Source: Pseudomonas sp. R5-89-07
GTDB lineage: Bacteria > Pseudomonadota > Gammaproteobacteria > Pseudomonadales > Pseudomonadaceae
Reading direction: 5' to 3'
NCBI RefSeq assembly: GCF_003851685.1
Contig: NZ_CP027727.1
Coordinates: forward strand, 1,612,001 to 1,676,000
Length of the DNA stretch: 64,000 nucleotides
The position numbers and the translations under genes are program-made. The first letter of the stretch is position 1. The number at the start of each line of letters is the position of its first letter. The notes beneath the pieces were generated by a model. The model had not been told where the DNA came from. It saw only the letters and a program-made list of their open reading frames with translations, and made no database searches. Positions 43,740 through 53,282 of this stretch are shown piece after piece.

Positions 43740-45080
43740 ATGCGTAGCGAACTACTGATGGGCGCCAAGACCACCGCAGCCCGCGAACCCCAGGCACTGA
43801 ACAAGCTGATGTTCGCCAAACTGATGCCGCTGCTGATCATCGCCTACATCCTGAGTTTCCTGGACCGCACCAATATCGCTTTGGCCAAGCATCACCTGGA
43901 CGTCGACCTGGGCATTTCAGCTGCGGCGTACGGCTTGGGCGCCGGGCTGTTTTTCCTGACCTATGCGCTGTCGGAAATCCCCAGCAACCTGATCATGCAC
44001 AAGGTCGGCGCACGCTTCTGGATCGCCCGCATCATGGTCACCTGGGGCCTGATCTCGGCGGCGATGGCCTTCGTACAGGGCGAAACCTCGTTCTACGTGT
44101 TGCGCCTGTTGCTGGGCATCGCCGAAGCCGGCCTGTTTCCAGGAGTAATGCTGTACCTGACCTATTGGTTCAACCGCGAACAGCGGGCGCGGGCCACCGG
44201 TTATTTCCTGCTCGGCGTGTGTTTGGCCAACATCATCGGCGGGCCGCTGGGCGCAGCCTTGATGCGCATGGACGGCTTGCTCGGCTGGCACGGCTGGCAG
44301 TGGATGTTCATGCTCGAAGGCCTGCCGGCAGTGGCGTTTGCCTGGGTGGTGTGGCGCAAATTACCGGATCGCCCGAGCACGGCGCCATGGCTGTCCGCCG
44401 AAGAGGCACGTGGGATTGAACAACGCATCGCCCTGGAAACCGAAGAGGGTGCGGGCGAGGGCGGTCACGCGTTGAAAAACTGGCTGACCCCGCAAATCCT
44501 GCTGGCGATCTTTGTGTACTTCTGCCATCAGATCACGGTCTATACGGTGATCTTTTTCCTGCCCAGCATCATCAGCAAATACGGCGAGCTGAGCACCATG
44601 AACGTCGGCTTGCTGACCTCTCTGCCATGGATTGCCGCTGCATTGGGCGCCGTGCTGCTGCCGCGTTTTGCGACCACGCCAGGCCGTGCGCGGCGCCTGT
44701 TGATTACCGGGCTGCTGACCATGGCGTTGGGGCTGGGTATCGCCTCGGTGTCGGGGCCGGTGTTCAGCCTGCTGGGCTTTTGCCTGTCGGCCGTGATGTT
44801 CTTTGTGGTGCAGTCGATTGTGTTTCTGTATCCGGCTTCGCGCCTCAAGGGCGTGGCGCTGGCGGGCGGGCTGGGGTTCGTCAATGCGTGCGGGCTGTTG
44901 GGCGGGTTTGTCGGGCCATCGGTGATGGGCGCGATCGAGATGAGCACCGGCAACGCAATGAATGGCTTGAAAGTGATTGCCGTGGTGCTGGTGATCGCTG
45001 CGCTGGCGGCGCTGCGCTTGCGTCAGGGACAGGAGCAGGCGCCGGGGCCGCAGGTGGTCATGAAACCCGCGACCAAATAG
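43740..45080 (+). CDS. MFS anion:cation symporter (ACS family)
   Basis: A 446-aa MFS carrier with the ACS-type opening IIAYILSFLDRTNIALAKHHL and the motif AEAGLFPGVMLYLTYWF. Members import organic anions such as phthalate, hexuronates, 4-hydroxyphenylacetate or tartrate. It follows the SDR and BKACE genes in the same direction and is probably the uptake system of that pathway. CA motif at the RBS implies carbon catabolite control. Confidence 0.88.
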   Translation: MRSELLMGAKTTAAREPQALNKLMFAKLMPLLIIAYILSFLDRTNIALAKHHLDVDLGISAAAYGLGAGLFFLTYALSEIPSNLIMHKVGARFWIARIMVTWGLISAAMAFVQGETSFYVLRLLLGIAEAGLFPGVMLYLTYWFNREQRARATGYFLLGVCLANIIGGPLGAALMRMDGLLGWHGWQWMFMLEGLPAVAFAWVVWRKLPDRPSTAPWLSAEEARGIEQRIALETEEGAGEGGHALKNWLTPQILLAIFVYFCHQITVYTVIFFLPSIISKYGELSTMNVGLLTSLPWIAAALGAVLLPRFATTPGRARRLLITGLLTMALGLGIASVSGPVFSLLGFCLSAVMFFVVQSIVFLYPASRLKGVALAGGLGFVNACGLLGGFVGPSVMGAIEMSTGNAMNGLKVIAVVLVIAALAALRLRQGQEQAPGPQVVMKPATK

Positions 45081-45161
45081 AAACCGATGCGTCTATCGAC
45101 ATAGACGCCATCCCATTGCCTTTCTAAACTGCGGCTTGTCTTGGGGAAGGGGCAGGCGCCG

Positions 45162-46085
45162 ATGAATCGCAATGAATTACGCAAGGCCGATATCAACCTG
45201 ATGGTGGTCTTCGAAGCGCTGATGCTCGAGCGCAACGTGACGCGGGTGGCGGAGAAGCTGTTTCTCGGCCAGCCGACCATCAGTTCGGCGCTCAATCGGC
45301 TGCGCACGTTGTTCAATGACCCGTTGTTCATCCGCGTCGGTCACCGCATGGAACCCACCGCGCGCGCCGAGGAAATCATTCAGCACCTGTCTCCGGCGCT
45401 GGATTCGCTGTCGTCGGCCTTGAGCCTGACCCACGATTTCGACCCGTCCATCAGCACCATGACCTTTCGTATCGGCCTGTCCGATGATGTCGAGTTCGGC
45501 CTGCTGCCGCCGCTGCTGCGGGCGCTGCGCCAGGAAGCGCCGCAGGTGGTGTTCGTGGTGCAGCATGTGGATTACTGGCGCATTCCCGACCTGCTGGCCT
45601 CCGGCGATATCACTGTTGGCATTACCCAGACCCGTGGCCTGCCGGCCAATGCCAAGCGTAAGCTGTTGCGCCATATCCGGCCTTGCCTGTTGCGCGCCGA
45701 TGCGTCCGATACACCGCTGACCCTCGACGAATATTGCGCACGGCCCCACGTGCTGGTGTCCCACACCGCCAACGTGGCCGGGTTTGCCGATGAGTGGCTG
45801 GCGGAGATTGGCCGCAAGCGGCATGTGGTGCTGTCTGTGCCGCAATACAGCTCGCTCCCGGCGTTACTCGCTGGCACCGACATGATCGCCAGCCTGCCGG
45901 ACTACACCGCCCAGGCCATGGCCGCCGGCGGCAACCTGTTCTGCGAGGCATTTCCATTTGAAACGCCGACCCTGGACTTATCCATGGTCTGGCTCAGCCA
46001 CGTCGACACCGACCCGGCGGAACGCTGGATGCGCTCGCGGTTGGAGGCATTCATGAGTGATCGAGGGCTCGGCCTACAGGTCTGA
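45162..46085 (+). CDS. LysR-family regulator
   Basis: A 307-aa LTTR with HTH INLMVVFEALMLERNVTRVAEKLFLGQPTISSALNRLR (in part), resembling the NodD/NahR-like branch that begins 'D-L-N-L'. ATG 45162 gives the usual short N-terminus. It follows the MFS gene by 81 bp and may be a second regulator of the BKACE cassette or control genes elsewhere. Confidence 0.87.
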   Translation: MNRNELRKADINLMVVFEALMLERNVTRVAEKLFLGQPTISSALNRLRTLFNDPLFIRVGHRMEPTARAEEIIQHLSPALDSLSSALSLTHDFDPSISTMTFRIGLSDDVEFGLLPPLLRALRQEAPQVVFVVQHVDYWRIPDLLASGDITVGITQTRGLPANAKRKLLRHIRPCLLRADASDTPLTLDEYCARPHVLVSHTANVAGFADEWLAEIGRKRHVVLSVPQYSSLPALLAGTDMIASLPDYTAQAMAAGGNLFCEAFPFETPTLDLSMVWLSHVDTDPAERWMRSRLEAFMSDRGLGLQV

Positions 46086-46142
46086 GGCCTGTTTGCATGC
46101 TGTATATTCACCTAACTTCCTACAATAAAACCGGAGAAACCC

Positions 46143-46508
46143 ATGCCTCATCTGCACCTGGAATACACCGCCAACCTGGCGCAACTGGACACCGACAAAG
46201 CGCTGTTGCGCCTTAACCATGCGCTGGTGGCTTCCGGTCAGTTTGGCGCCGAGTTCGATATCAAGAGCCGTGCGGCGAAAGTCGAGAGCTTTCGCGTAGG
46301 CACCGGCTTGGGTGCGCGGGGTTTTGTCGCCGTACGCCTGGCATTGCTCAGTGGGCGCTCCCCGCAGATCAAGCAACAACTGTCGCAAAGCCTGCTCGCA
46401 GTGCTGCAGGACCTGGGCCCGTGGCCTGAAGGTGTGCAGGTGCAATTGAGCGTTGAACTGCGTGACATAGACCGCGACGCCTACAGCAAACAAGCAGTGG
46501 GGAGTTAA
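46143..46508 (+). CDS. 5-carboxymethyl-2-hydroxymuconate delta-isomerase
   Basis: A 121-aa protein of the CHMI family (tautomerase superfamily). The catalytic Pro follows the initiator Met (PHLHLEYTANL) and the segment ESFRVGTGLGARGFVAVRLALLSGRS contains the conserved Arg. CHMI acts in homoprotocatechuate (4-hydroxyphenylacetate) meta-cleavage, but none of the other hpa genes are in the window, so it may be a solitary paralogue. Confidence 0.85.
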   Translation: MPHLHLEYTANLAQLDTDKALLRLNHALVASGQFGAEFDIKSRAAKVESFRVGTGLGARGFVAVRLALLSGRSPQIKQQLSQSLLAVLQDLGPWPEGVQVQLSVELRDIDRDAYSKQAVGS

Positions 46509-46556
46509 AAGCGGCAAGCGCCAAGCTAACAGCGACCCAGGCACCTCTTGCCGCTT

Positions 46557-47498
46557 TCAACTTGCCGCTTGCAGCTGCTCCTCACACACCTTCACCACTT
46601 GCTCGCGAAACCAGGTATTGGCGCTGTCCTGTTCGCTGGTTTCGTTCCACTGCATCTCCAGGGTAAAGCCCGGCAAACCGTTCGGGGCTTCGCAACATCC
46701 GTACGCCGAGGTCGACGCCAGCAGTTTTTGGATACGGCGGGGCAGGGTCACGATGAAGTCGGTGCCGCTGATCAACTTCAACGCCGCGCTGTAGCTGTTG
46801 GCCCGCGCAATCACCTGGCGCTTGTGGGCCTGGCGCGTCAACCAGCCGTCGATCATGTTGGTATCGGACGTCCAGGGCGTGGGAAACACGTGGCGTCGCT
46901 CGACGAAGGTTTGCAGGCTGAACGCCGCTTCCCGGGGCGCCGAGCGTTTGTCGAAGACGCACACCAGGTCGTCTTCTAGCAGCATTTGGCTTTTGAAATC
47001 TTTATGGGCGCGGTGAAAGTTCGGGCCGAAGCAAATCACCAGGTCGAGGCCGCCTTCGCGCAAGGCGTCGGCGGGAATCTCGGTTTCCAGCTTCTGCACG
47101 TTGACGATCACCGGCAGGTCGGCGCGGTCGAAGTTTTTCAGCAGGCGCGGCAGGATCAGTTGTTCGAAGTATTCCGGGGCGCATACGTTGAAGGTGACGG
47201 CCTTGCGGGTCGGGTCGAAGGCCTGGCCACCGGCGTGGCACAGGTTGATGCTTTCGAGGATTTTCTGCACGTGACCATACATCGTGATGGCCTTGTACGT
47301 CGGACGCATGCCCGCCCGTGTGTTGATAAACAGCTCGTCTTCGAAACTGGTGCGCAGTTTCTTCAGGCTGTAGCTCACGGTGGACTGGCTGACGAACAGT
47401 GTTTCGGACACGTCGGTAACGCTGCTCTGGTCGTAGACAGCGATAAACACCATCAAGTCCTGCATATCGAGCTTTCTGAGCAAGTTACTGTTTAGCAT
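46557..47498 (-). CDS. LysR-family regulator
   Basis: A 313-aa LTTR, HTH at LMVFIAVYDQSSVTDVSETLFVSQSTVSYSLKKLR (in part), with PBP2-type effector domain (ICFGPNFHRAHKD). Convergent with the CHMI gene and downstream of the CynX/NimT-type MFS gene on the same strand; target unknown. Confidence 0.87.
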   Translation of the reverse strand: MLNSNLLRKLDMQDLMVFIAVYDQSSVTDVSETLFVSQSTVSYSLKKLRTSFEDELFINTRAGMRPTYKAITMYGHVQKILESINLCHAGGQAFDPTRKAVTFNVCAPEYFEQLILPRLLKNFDRADLPVIVNVQKLETEIPADALREGGLDLVICFGPNFHRAHKDFKSQMLLEDDLVCVFDKRSAPREAAFSLQTFVERRHVFPTPWTSDTNMIDGWLTRQAHKRQVIARANSYSAALKLISGTDFIVTLPRRIQKLLASTSAYGCCEAPNGLPGFTLEMQWNETSEQDSANTWFREQVVKVCEEQLQAAS

Positions 47499-47635
47499 CG
47501 GTTTCGTCCGTAAACCCTTTGTACCGAACTCAGTACAAGACTGGGCAAAATGTTAACGGAACGCTCGTACCAATAGAAAGCTCTGTAGGACTCTTCTATG
47601 TTTTGAGTGGGACAAATAGTGTTTACAACACGACC

Positions 47636-48823
47636 TCAGCGAATATGTTTCGCGTAATGCTCCGGATTGAAGCGGGTGATCATCAGTAGCATCACGACCA
47701 CCACTGCCGCCAACGACCACCAGGCCCATTCGAAGCTGCCTAGCTGGTCGCGGATCATCCCGGCGATCAGGGGCGACAGCCCGGCGATCAGGTAGCCGAT
47801 GCCCTGCACGAACGCGGTCAGGCCACCGGCACGGCGCGGGTTGTCGAGGTGGTCCAGGGACAGAATCAGGCTCATCGGAAACAGGCCGCCTATACCCAGG
47901 CCGAGCAGGCACGGCCACAGCAGGCTCAGGTGCTGCGGGCTGAGGATCAGGCCGCAGAAGCCGATGATGATCAGCACCAGCAAGACCGCGATCACGCCGC
48001 GTTTATCCCGGCGGCGGTTGGCGATAGCGGGGGTTGCCAGGCCGGAGACGACCTCCATGGCGGTCAGTAAACCCAGCAGCAAACCGGCCTGCTGGTCACT
48101 CCAGCCCTGCTCGACGTAGTACGGCGCCAGCCATGCCAGCACACAGGTGTAGGACGCCGTGCCGAGGCCAAAAAACAGCGCCAGCAACCAGGCCCGGCGA
48201 TTGCCGAAAAAGGACGCCTGCGGGTCGCTATCGACAGGGGGCAGGGGCGCTAGCGCTGTGCGCTGCGCGTACCAGAACACCAAAGCCAGCAACGCCAGAG
48301 CTGACCATATCGCCAGGCCGACGCGCCAACTGCCGGTGTGCACCTGCACGAACGGCGAAAACGACGCGGCCAGCGCGGCGCCGGCCATGATCGCGGTGAC
48401 GTACAGGCCCATGAACAACGAAACGTTATCGCGAAAGCGCGACTTGATCAGCGCCGGCATCAAGGCCTGGATCAGCGCGATCCCGACGCCTGCCGCGATG
48501 GCGCTGACGATCAGCTCAAGTGCCGAATCCAGCCACAACCGCGACAGTGTCGCCACGCCGATCACCGCCAGCGACACCACGATACTGCGGTGCTCGCCAA
48601 AGCGCCTGGCCAGGCCCATGCCGAAGAACATCGCCAGGCCCATGCCCATTACCGGCAACATGGTCAGCAGGGCCGCACTGCTGAAACTCAGCGGCACGTC
48701 CATGCGAATCGACGACAACAAGGGACCGACGGCCGCCATCGACGGGCGCAGGTTAAGGGCGACCAGCACCACACTGATCATCAGCCACACGGCGGTGGTG
48801 GGTTTTGCCTGAACGTTTTCCAT
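47636..48823 (-). CDS. CynX/NimT-family MFS transporter
   Basis: A 395-aa MFS protein; the opening VVLVALNLRPSMAAVGPLLSSIR is the fingerprint of the cyanate/2-nitroimidazole (CynX/NimT) transporter family. ATG 48823 is chosen for its AAGG site and family start; 48844 is alternative. It is not next to cynTS (about 12 kb away), so a cyanate role is not implied. Confidence 0.88.
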   Translation of the reverse strand: MENVQAKPTTAVWLMISVVLVALNLRPSMAAVGPLLSSIRMDVPLSFSSAALLTMLPVMGMGLAMFFGMGLARRFGEHRSIVVSLAVIGVATLSRLWLDSALELIVSAIAAGVGIALIQALMPALIKSRFRDNVSLFMGLYVTAIMAGAALAASFSPFVQVHTGSWRVGLAIWSALALLALVFWYAQRTALAPLPPVDSDPQASFFGNRRAWLLALFFGLGTASYTCVLAWLAPYYVEQGWSDQQAGLLLGLLTAMEVVSGLATPAIANRRRDKRGVIAVLLVLIIIGFCGLILSPQHLSLLWPCLLGLGIGGLFPMSLILSLDHLDNPRRAGGLTAFVQGIGYLIAGLSPLIAGMIRDQLGSFEWAWWSLAAVVVVMLLMITRFNPEHYAKHIR

Positions 48824-48929
48824 GGGCCTGCCTTGAATGAACAAGCGCGAATCAGGCCACGGGCGCAGCGGTGGAGCAACTCAGAAAGTCGCAGGCGCTA
48901 TTGAAAAAGTGCGGCCAACTGAGCGTCGC

Positions 48930-50558
48930 TTATAAAGGGCGGGTTTGCTCCATCCAGGTTGTCTGCTCGATTTCAATCAGCGTGGGCCCCTGGCGATCCG
49001 CGGCGGCGCGCAGTGCTCCACGCAGTTGCTCGATGTCGGCTATGCGTTCGGCCGCGCACCCCAACGCCTGCGCCACGCCGATGAAGTCCGGCGTGTAGAT
49101 GTCCACGCCCACCGGCTCGATAGCGCGGTTGACCATGTACTTCTTGATCTCCTCGTAGCCCTGGTTATTCCACAGCAGTACGATCACCGGCGTGCGTGCC
49201 TCCACGGCGCTGGCCAGTTCCGGCAAGGTGAACTGCAGCCCACCGTCGCCGATCAGGCACACCACCGGTTGCCCGTCGCCACGCCCGAGCCAGGCGCCGA
49301 TGGCGGCGGGCAGGGCATAGCCCAGCGTGCCGTAGCCGGTGGAGGCGTTGAACCAGCGGCGCGGGTGGTCGAGGTTCAAGGTCAGGTTGCCGCTGTAGAC
49401 CGGTTGGGTGGAGTCGCCCACCAGTACGGCATTCGGCAGCGTTTGCAGCACCGTGTTCAGAAAGAGCGTTTGCGCGTGGGTCGCGGCGTCCCAGCTGGAT
49501 GACAGCTCGGCCCACAAACGGGCGACCCGTTGCGTGCCCCAGTCGCCATGGCGCGGTGGCAACGGGTCGTCGCCCAATGCCGACAGCAAGGCCTGGGCAG
49601 CGATTTGCGCGTCCGCCACGAGCGCCACCTGGGGCGGGTAATTGCGCACGGTCTGGTCCGGGTCGATATCGATGCGCAACAGCGCGCCGGGAATCTCGAA
49701 GCCCCCCGCGAAGGTCACGTCGTAGTCGGTTTCCGCCAGCTCGGTGCCGATGGCCAGCACCACATCGGCTTCGGCGACCAGGGCGCGGGTGGCCGGCAGC
49801 GTCTGGGTCGAACCGATCAGCAAGGGGTGTGCGGCGGGCAGCAGGCCCTTGGCGTTGATGGTCAAGGCTACCGGCGCGCCGAGCGCTTCGGCCAGGCGGG
49901 TCAACTCCGCGGCCGCCTCGATCGCACCGCCACCGGCCAGGATCAGCGGGCGCTTGGCGGCCGCGAGCAGTTGGCTCATCTGCCTGATCGCCGAGGGTGC
50001 CGCACCGGCCCGCGCTACGCGCACAGGTGCACTGCCCAGCAGCGCATCGGCGTTTTCCACCAGCACATCCAGCGGGATTTCAATATGCACCGGCCGCGGC
50101 CGCCCGGCCTGGAACAGCGCAAACGCCCGTGCCAATACGCCGGGCAGCTCCGCTGCTGACATCAAGGTATGGGAGAACGCCGCGACGCCGGCCATCATCG
50201 CGCTCTGGTTCGGCAGCTCATGCAACTTGCCGCGCCCGCCGCCCAACTGGCTGCGCGCCTGCACGCTGGAAATCACCAGCATCGGAATCGAGTCGGCGTA
50301 GGCCTGGCCCATGGCCGTGGTGATGTTGGTCATACCGGGGCCGGTGATGATAAAACACACACCGGGCTTGCCGCGGGTGCGTGCGTACCCGTCGGCCATG
50401 AACCCGGCGCCCTGTTCGTGGCGCGGGGTGACGTGACGGATGCGCGAGCGCGCCAGGCCGCGGTACAGCTCCACGGTGTGCACGCCCGGGATGCCGAACA
50501 CGTGGTCCACGCCGTAACTTTCCAGAAGGTGCACCAACACTTCGCCACAGGTTGCCAT
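48930..50558 (-). CDS. ThDP-dependent decarboxylase, probable 5-guanidino-2-oxopentanoate decarboxylase (AruI-like)
   Basis: A 542-aa enzyme of the acetolactate synthase/benzoylformate decarboxylase superfamily. N-terminal Glu of HEQGAGFMADGYAR, the ThDP motif GDGGLQFTLPELASAVEARTPVIVLLWNN (about 440-470; in part) and EIPLDVL are visible. It best resembles AruI of the arginine transaminase pathway, which decarboxylates 2-ketoarginine. No AruH aminotransferase lies beside it. Divergent from a GcvA-like LysR gene that probably controls it. Confidence 0.75.
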   Translation of the reverse strand: MATCGEVLVHLLESYGVDHVFGIPGVHTVELYRGLARSRIRHVTPRHEQGAGFMADGYARTRGKPGVCFIITGPGMTNITTAMGQAYADSIPMLVISSVQARSQLGGGRGKLHELPNQSAMMAGVAAFSHTLMSAAELPGVLARAFALFQAGRPRPVHIEIPLDVLVENADALLGSAPVRVARAGAAPSAIRQMSQLLAAAKRPLILAGGGAIEAAAELTRLAEALGAPVALTINAKGLLPAAHPLLIGSTQTLPATRALVAEADVVLAIGTELAETDYDVTFAGGFEIPGALLRIDIDPDQTVRNYPPQVALVADAQIAAQALLSALGDDPLPPRHGDWGTQRVARLWAELSSSWDAATHAQTLFLNTVLQTLPNAVLVGDSTQPVYSGNLTLNLDHPRRWFNASTGYGTLGYALPAAIGAWLGRGDGQPVVCLIGDGGLQFTLPELASAVEARTPVIVLLWNNQGYEEIKKYMVNRAIEPVGVDIYTPDFIGVAQALGCAAERIADIEQLRGALRAAADRQGPTLIEIEQTTWMEQTRPL

Positions 50559-50669
50559 ACAGGTCGCTCTTGTCAGGGGGTCGAGGCGCTATTGGAGCGG
50601 CTGGGCGGTAGCGGCAACAATCGATAAAAAGTCATACTGGTCATGTCCTCACGTCATGGCTGCGCTTCG

Positions 50670-51548
50670 ATGAAACGCTTTCCACCGCTGCCCGCATTGC
50701 ACACGTTCTGGGTCACGGCCCAGTGCTGCAACTTCACCCGCGCCGCCGAGCAGTTGCACATTACCCAGGGCGCGGTGAGCCGGCAGGTCGCCGGGCTGGA
50801 AAGCCATTTGGGCTACGCGCTGTTCCAGCGCCAGGCGCGCGGGTTGAGCCTGACCGAAGAAGGGCGCGCCTGGCAGCTTTGCGCGCAGCAGGTGTTCGGC
50901 CTGATCGGTGACGCGGTGGAGCAGGTCGGCGAGCGCCACCGCACCCTGCAGCTCAAGGCTTCCACCTGTGTCCTGCGCTGGCTGCTGCCGCGCTTGCTGC
51001 AGTGGCAAAAGGAGCGCCCGGACGTACCGGTGGAGCTCACCACCACGGTGGACTACAGCGTGGATTTTCGTCGGGAGCCATTCGATGCGGCGGTGGTGTA
51101 TGCACCCAACGCCGAGCAGCCCACCCTGGCGCGGCATTTGTTCGATGAGCGACTCACTCCGGTCTGCGTCCCGGCGTTGCTGGGCAGCTTGCGCACACCC
51201 CAGGATCTGCAGCACCAGGTGCTGCTGCACCCGACGCGGGACGAGCGGGATTGGACCTTGTGGCTCAAGGCTGCCAACACCCAGTTGAGCCCTCCAACCC
51301 AGCGGCATCATTTCGAGACATTGGACTTGGCGATGACGGTGGCTTCACAGGGGACTGGCGTGGCGATTGGCGACAGTGCGCTGATTGGCGAAGATCTGAA
51401 GGCGGGGCGTCTGGCGATGCCGTTCGAGCTGCGCGTGCCGACGGGGATGGGTTATTACCTGGTGCATCCACCGGGGACGGAGCCGTCGGTAGGGTTGATC
51501 GCATTGATGGACTGGCTGGTGAGCCAAGCGCAACAATCACAGCAATGA
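50670..51548 (+). CDS. LysR-family regulator (GcvA-like)
   Basis: A LTTR of 292 aa from ATG 50670, whose product begins MKRFPPLPALHTFWVTAQ, the GcvA-type opening. An in-frame ATG at 50643 would add nine residues; neither start has a good RBS. HTH is NFTRAAEQLHITQGAVSRQV. Divergent from the AruI-like gene, its likely target. Confidence 0.87.
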   Translation: MKRFPPLPALHTFWVTAQCCNFTRAAEQLHITQGAVSRQVAGLESHLGYALFQRQARGLSLTEEGRAWQLCAQQVFGLIGDAVEQVGERHRTLQLKASTCVLRWLLPRLLQWQKERPDVPVELTTTVDYSVDFRREPFDAAVVYAPNAEQPTLARHLFDERLTPVCVPALLGSLRTPQDLQHQVLLHPTRDERDWTLWLKAANTQLSPPTQRHHFETLDLAMTVASQGTGVAIGDSALIGEDLKAGRLAMPFELRVPTGMGYYLVHPPGTEPSVGLIALMDWLVSQAQQSQQ

Positions 51549-51556
51549 AGATTCAG

Positions 51557-51645
51557 TGTGGGAGGGGGCTTGCCCCCGATAGCAGTGGTTCAGTTGGAAC
51601 ATCTTTAACTGATACACCGCTATCGGGAGCAAGCCCCCTCCCACA
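51557..51645. repeat. REP pair (inverted)
   Basis: Two arms (GTGGGAGGGGGCTTGCCCCC and its near-complement ending at 51645) flank about 15 bp, forming a long hairpin between two convergent genes. Same repeat family as at 40971 and 58702. Confidence 0.92.
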
Positions 51646-51662
51646 ATTTTTACCCGGTTGTG

Positions 51663-52277
51663 TCAGTAGCCTACGGTGAAGCGTTTGCGCGAGTGCTTGG
51701 GTGTTTCCACTTCGTCGAGCATGGCAATGGCGTAGTCGGCAAAGCTGATCGAGCTGTTACCCTCACTGCTGACCAGCAGATCGTCCTGGCCCAGGCGGAA
51801 TTTACCGGTGCGCTCGGTGCCGTCGAACAGGGCTGACGGCGACAGGAAGCTCCAATCCAGTGCCTGCTCCTGACGCAGCGTATCGAGAAACTCAGCCCCC
51901 GCACTGGCTTCGGCCTTGTATTCAGCCGGGAAGCCTGGGCTGTCGATCACCCGGCTGCCGTCCGGCAGCAGCAGCGAACCTGCGCCACCCACCACCAGCA
52001 GGCGTTTCACCCCGGCCTTCTTCACCGGGCCGATCACGGCGCTGGCGGGCAACGTGGCAAAGTGCGCCGCACTGATCACCACGTCGCTACCGCTGACGGC
52101 CTGTTGCAGGGCGTCGGCATCCAGGGCATTGACTTGTTTGGCCGTGACGCCAGGGCGTACGGCCAGTTTGTCGGTATGGCGCGCGATGGCGGTGACGGTA
52201 TGCCCACGGCGCAGCGCTTCTTCCAGCAGTTGGCTACCGGCACGGCCGGTGGCGCCAATGATTGCGATCTTGCTCAT
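51663..52277 (-). CDS. NAD(P)-binding reductase (NmrA/YwnB-like)
   Basis: A 204-aa Rossmann protein opening KIAIIGATGRAGSQLLEEAL (GATGRAG cofactor loop) with the middle segment RLLVVGGAGSLLLPDGSRV typical of the YwnB-like atypical SDR group. No catalytic Tyr-x3-Lys is clear. Same strand and 34 bp after the MBL gene, thus possibly co-transcribed; LysR gene at 53283 is the likely regulator. Confidence 0.85.
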   Translation of the reverse strand: MSKIAIIGATGRAGSQLLEEALRRGHTVTAIARHTDKLAVRPGVTAKQVNALDADALQQAVSGSDVVISAAHFATLPASAVIGPVKKAGVKRLLVVGGAGSLLLPDGSRVIDSPGFPAEYKAEASAGAEFLDTLRQEQALDWSFLSPSALFDGTERTGKFRLGQDDLLVSSEGNSSISFADYAIAMLDEVETPKHSRKRFTVGY

Positions 52278-52311
52278 GATGTTCTCCAGTCAGGTCAGGG
52301 TTTAAAACCAA

Positions 52312-53178
52312 TCACCACTTCATTTCGCCCTTGGCGACTTTGGCGCTCAGTTCCAGCGAGCTCTCGTCGGCGAGGGTCGGGTAACGCTTTTTCATGGCCG
52401 CGATCAGGGCGGCGGAATCCTTGGCCTTGGCGGTTTCGATGTCGAAGGCCTTGATGTAGTCGGCGGTGAACTTCACCGAGGCCGGCGATGGCGTGCCCAG
52501 GTAGTGGCCGGGGATCACGGTTGCAGGCTTCAAGTGTTCAATGCGTTGCAGGGTGGCCAGCCAATCCTGGTGGGACTGTGCCGTCTGGGTGTCGGCCATC
52601 CACAGGTGGATGTTTTGCGCGACCACCACACCACCGACCACGGCCTTGATCGACGGAATCCACACGAAGCTGCGGTCTGGCTGCGGGCCGTCCAGGCCGA
52701 TGACGTCCAGTTGCTGCCCTTCCAGCGTCAGGCTATGGCCTTCGAGTACCTGCGGTACGAGGGTCTTGGCCGGCTTGTCGGCGCCCATTTTCGGGCCCCA
52801 GAACGCCAGCTTGTCGGCGACGGTGGCGTTGATATGGTCGACCACCGCTTGTGGCGCCAGCACTTTCGCATCGGGGAAGGCGGCGGTGAGGGTGTCGAGA
52901 CCGAAGTAGTAGTCCGGGTCGCCATGGCTGATGTAGATGGTGGTCAGCTGCTTGCCGCTGGCGCGGATTTTCTGCACCAGTTGCTCGGCTTGGCCCTTGC
53001 CGAACTGTGCGTCCACCAGGATCGCGTCCTTGGCGCCGCTGACCAGCACCGAACTGACCGGGAAAATCGCCGCTTCGCCTGGGTTGTACACATCGAGTTT
53101 CAGGTCTGCCGCCACGGCGCCGGCGGCGAAGGCCAGGGCGGCCGTGGCCAGGGTCAAGCGTTTAACAGTCGAAAACAT
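52312..53178 (-). CDS. periplasmic MBL-fold protein with variant metal motif
   Basis: A 288-aa MBL-fold protein with signal peptide (AAGAVAA, about residue 24). Instead of HxHxDH it has SHGDPDYYFG, so the second His is Asp and the last His is Tyr; other ligands are seen as VIPGHY. This substitution suggests a mononuclear or altered site. Members are annotated only as MBL hydrolases. It is divergent from a LysR gene and upstream of an NAD(P)-binding reductase. Substrate unknown. Confidence 0.85.
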   Translation of the reverse strand: MFSTVKRLTLATAALAFAAGAVAADLKLDVYNPGEAAIFPVSSVLVSGAKDAILVDAQFGKGQAEQLVQKIRASGKQLTTIYISHGDPDYYFGLDTLTAAFPDAKVLAPQAVVDHINATVADKLAFWGPKMGADKPAKTLVPQVLEGHSLTLEGQQLDVIGLDGPQPDRSFVWIPSIKAVVGGVVVAQNIHLWMADTQTAQSHQDWLATLQRIEHLKPATVIPGHYLGTPSPASVKFTADYIKAFDIETAKAKDSAALIAAMKKRYPTLADESSLELSAKVAKGEMKW

Positions 53179-53282
53179 GGGCAGCTCCTGCCATCGGTAA
53201 GGGGTGAACAGAGCTTAGTTGCATAAAACGCTACAAAAAATGCGATGCTGGGACATAGTTTGTTTCTGAAAACGGGCAAATC

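Noticed and set aside
47636..48823. Assigning the CynX/NimT MFS gene as cynX
   Set aside because: It is about 12 kb from cynTS with its own context; family membership alone does not show cyanate transport.
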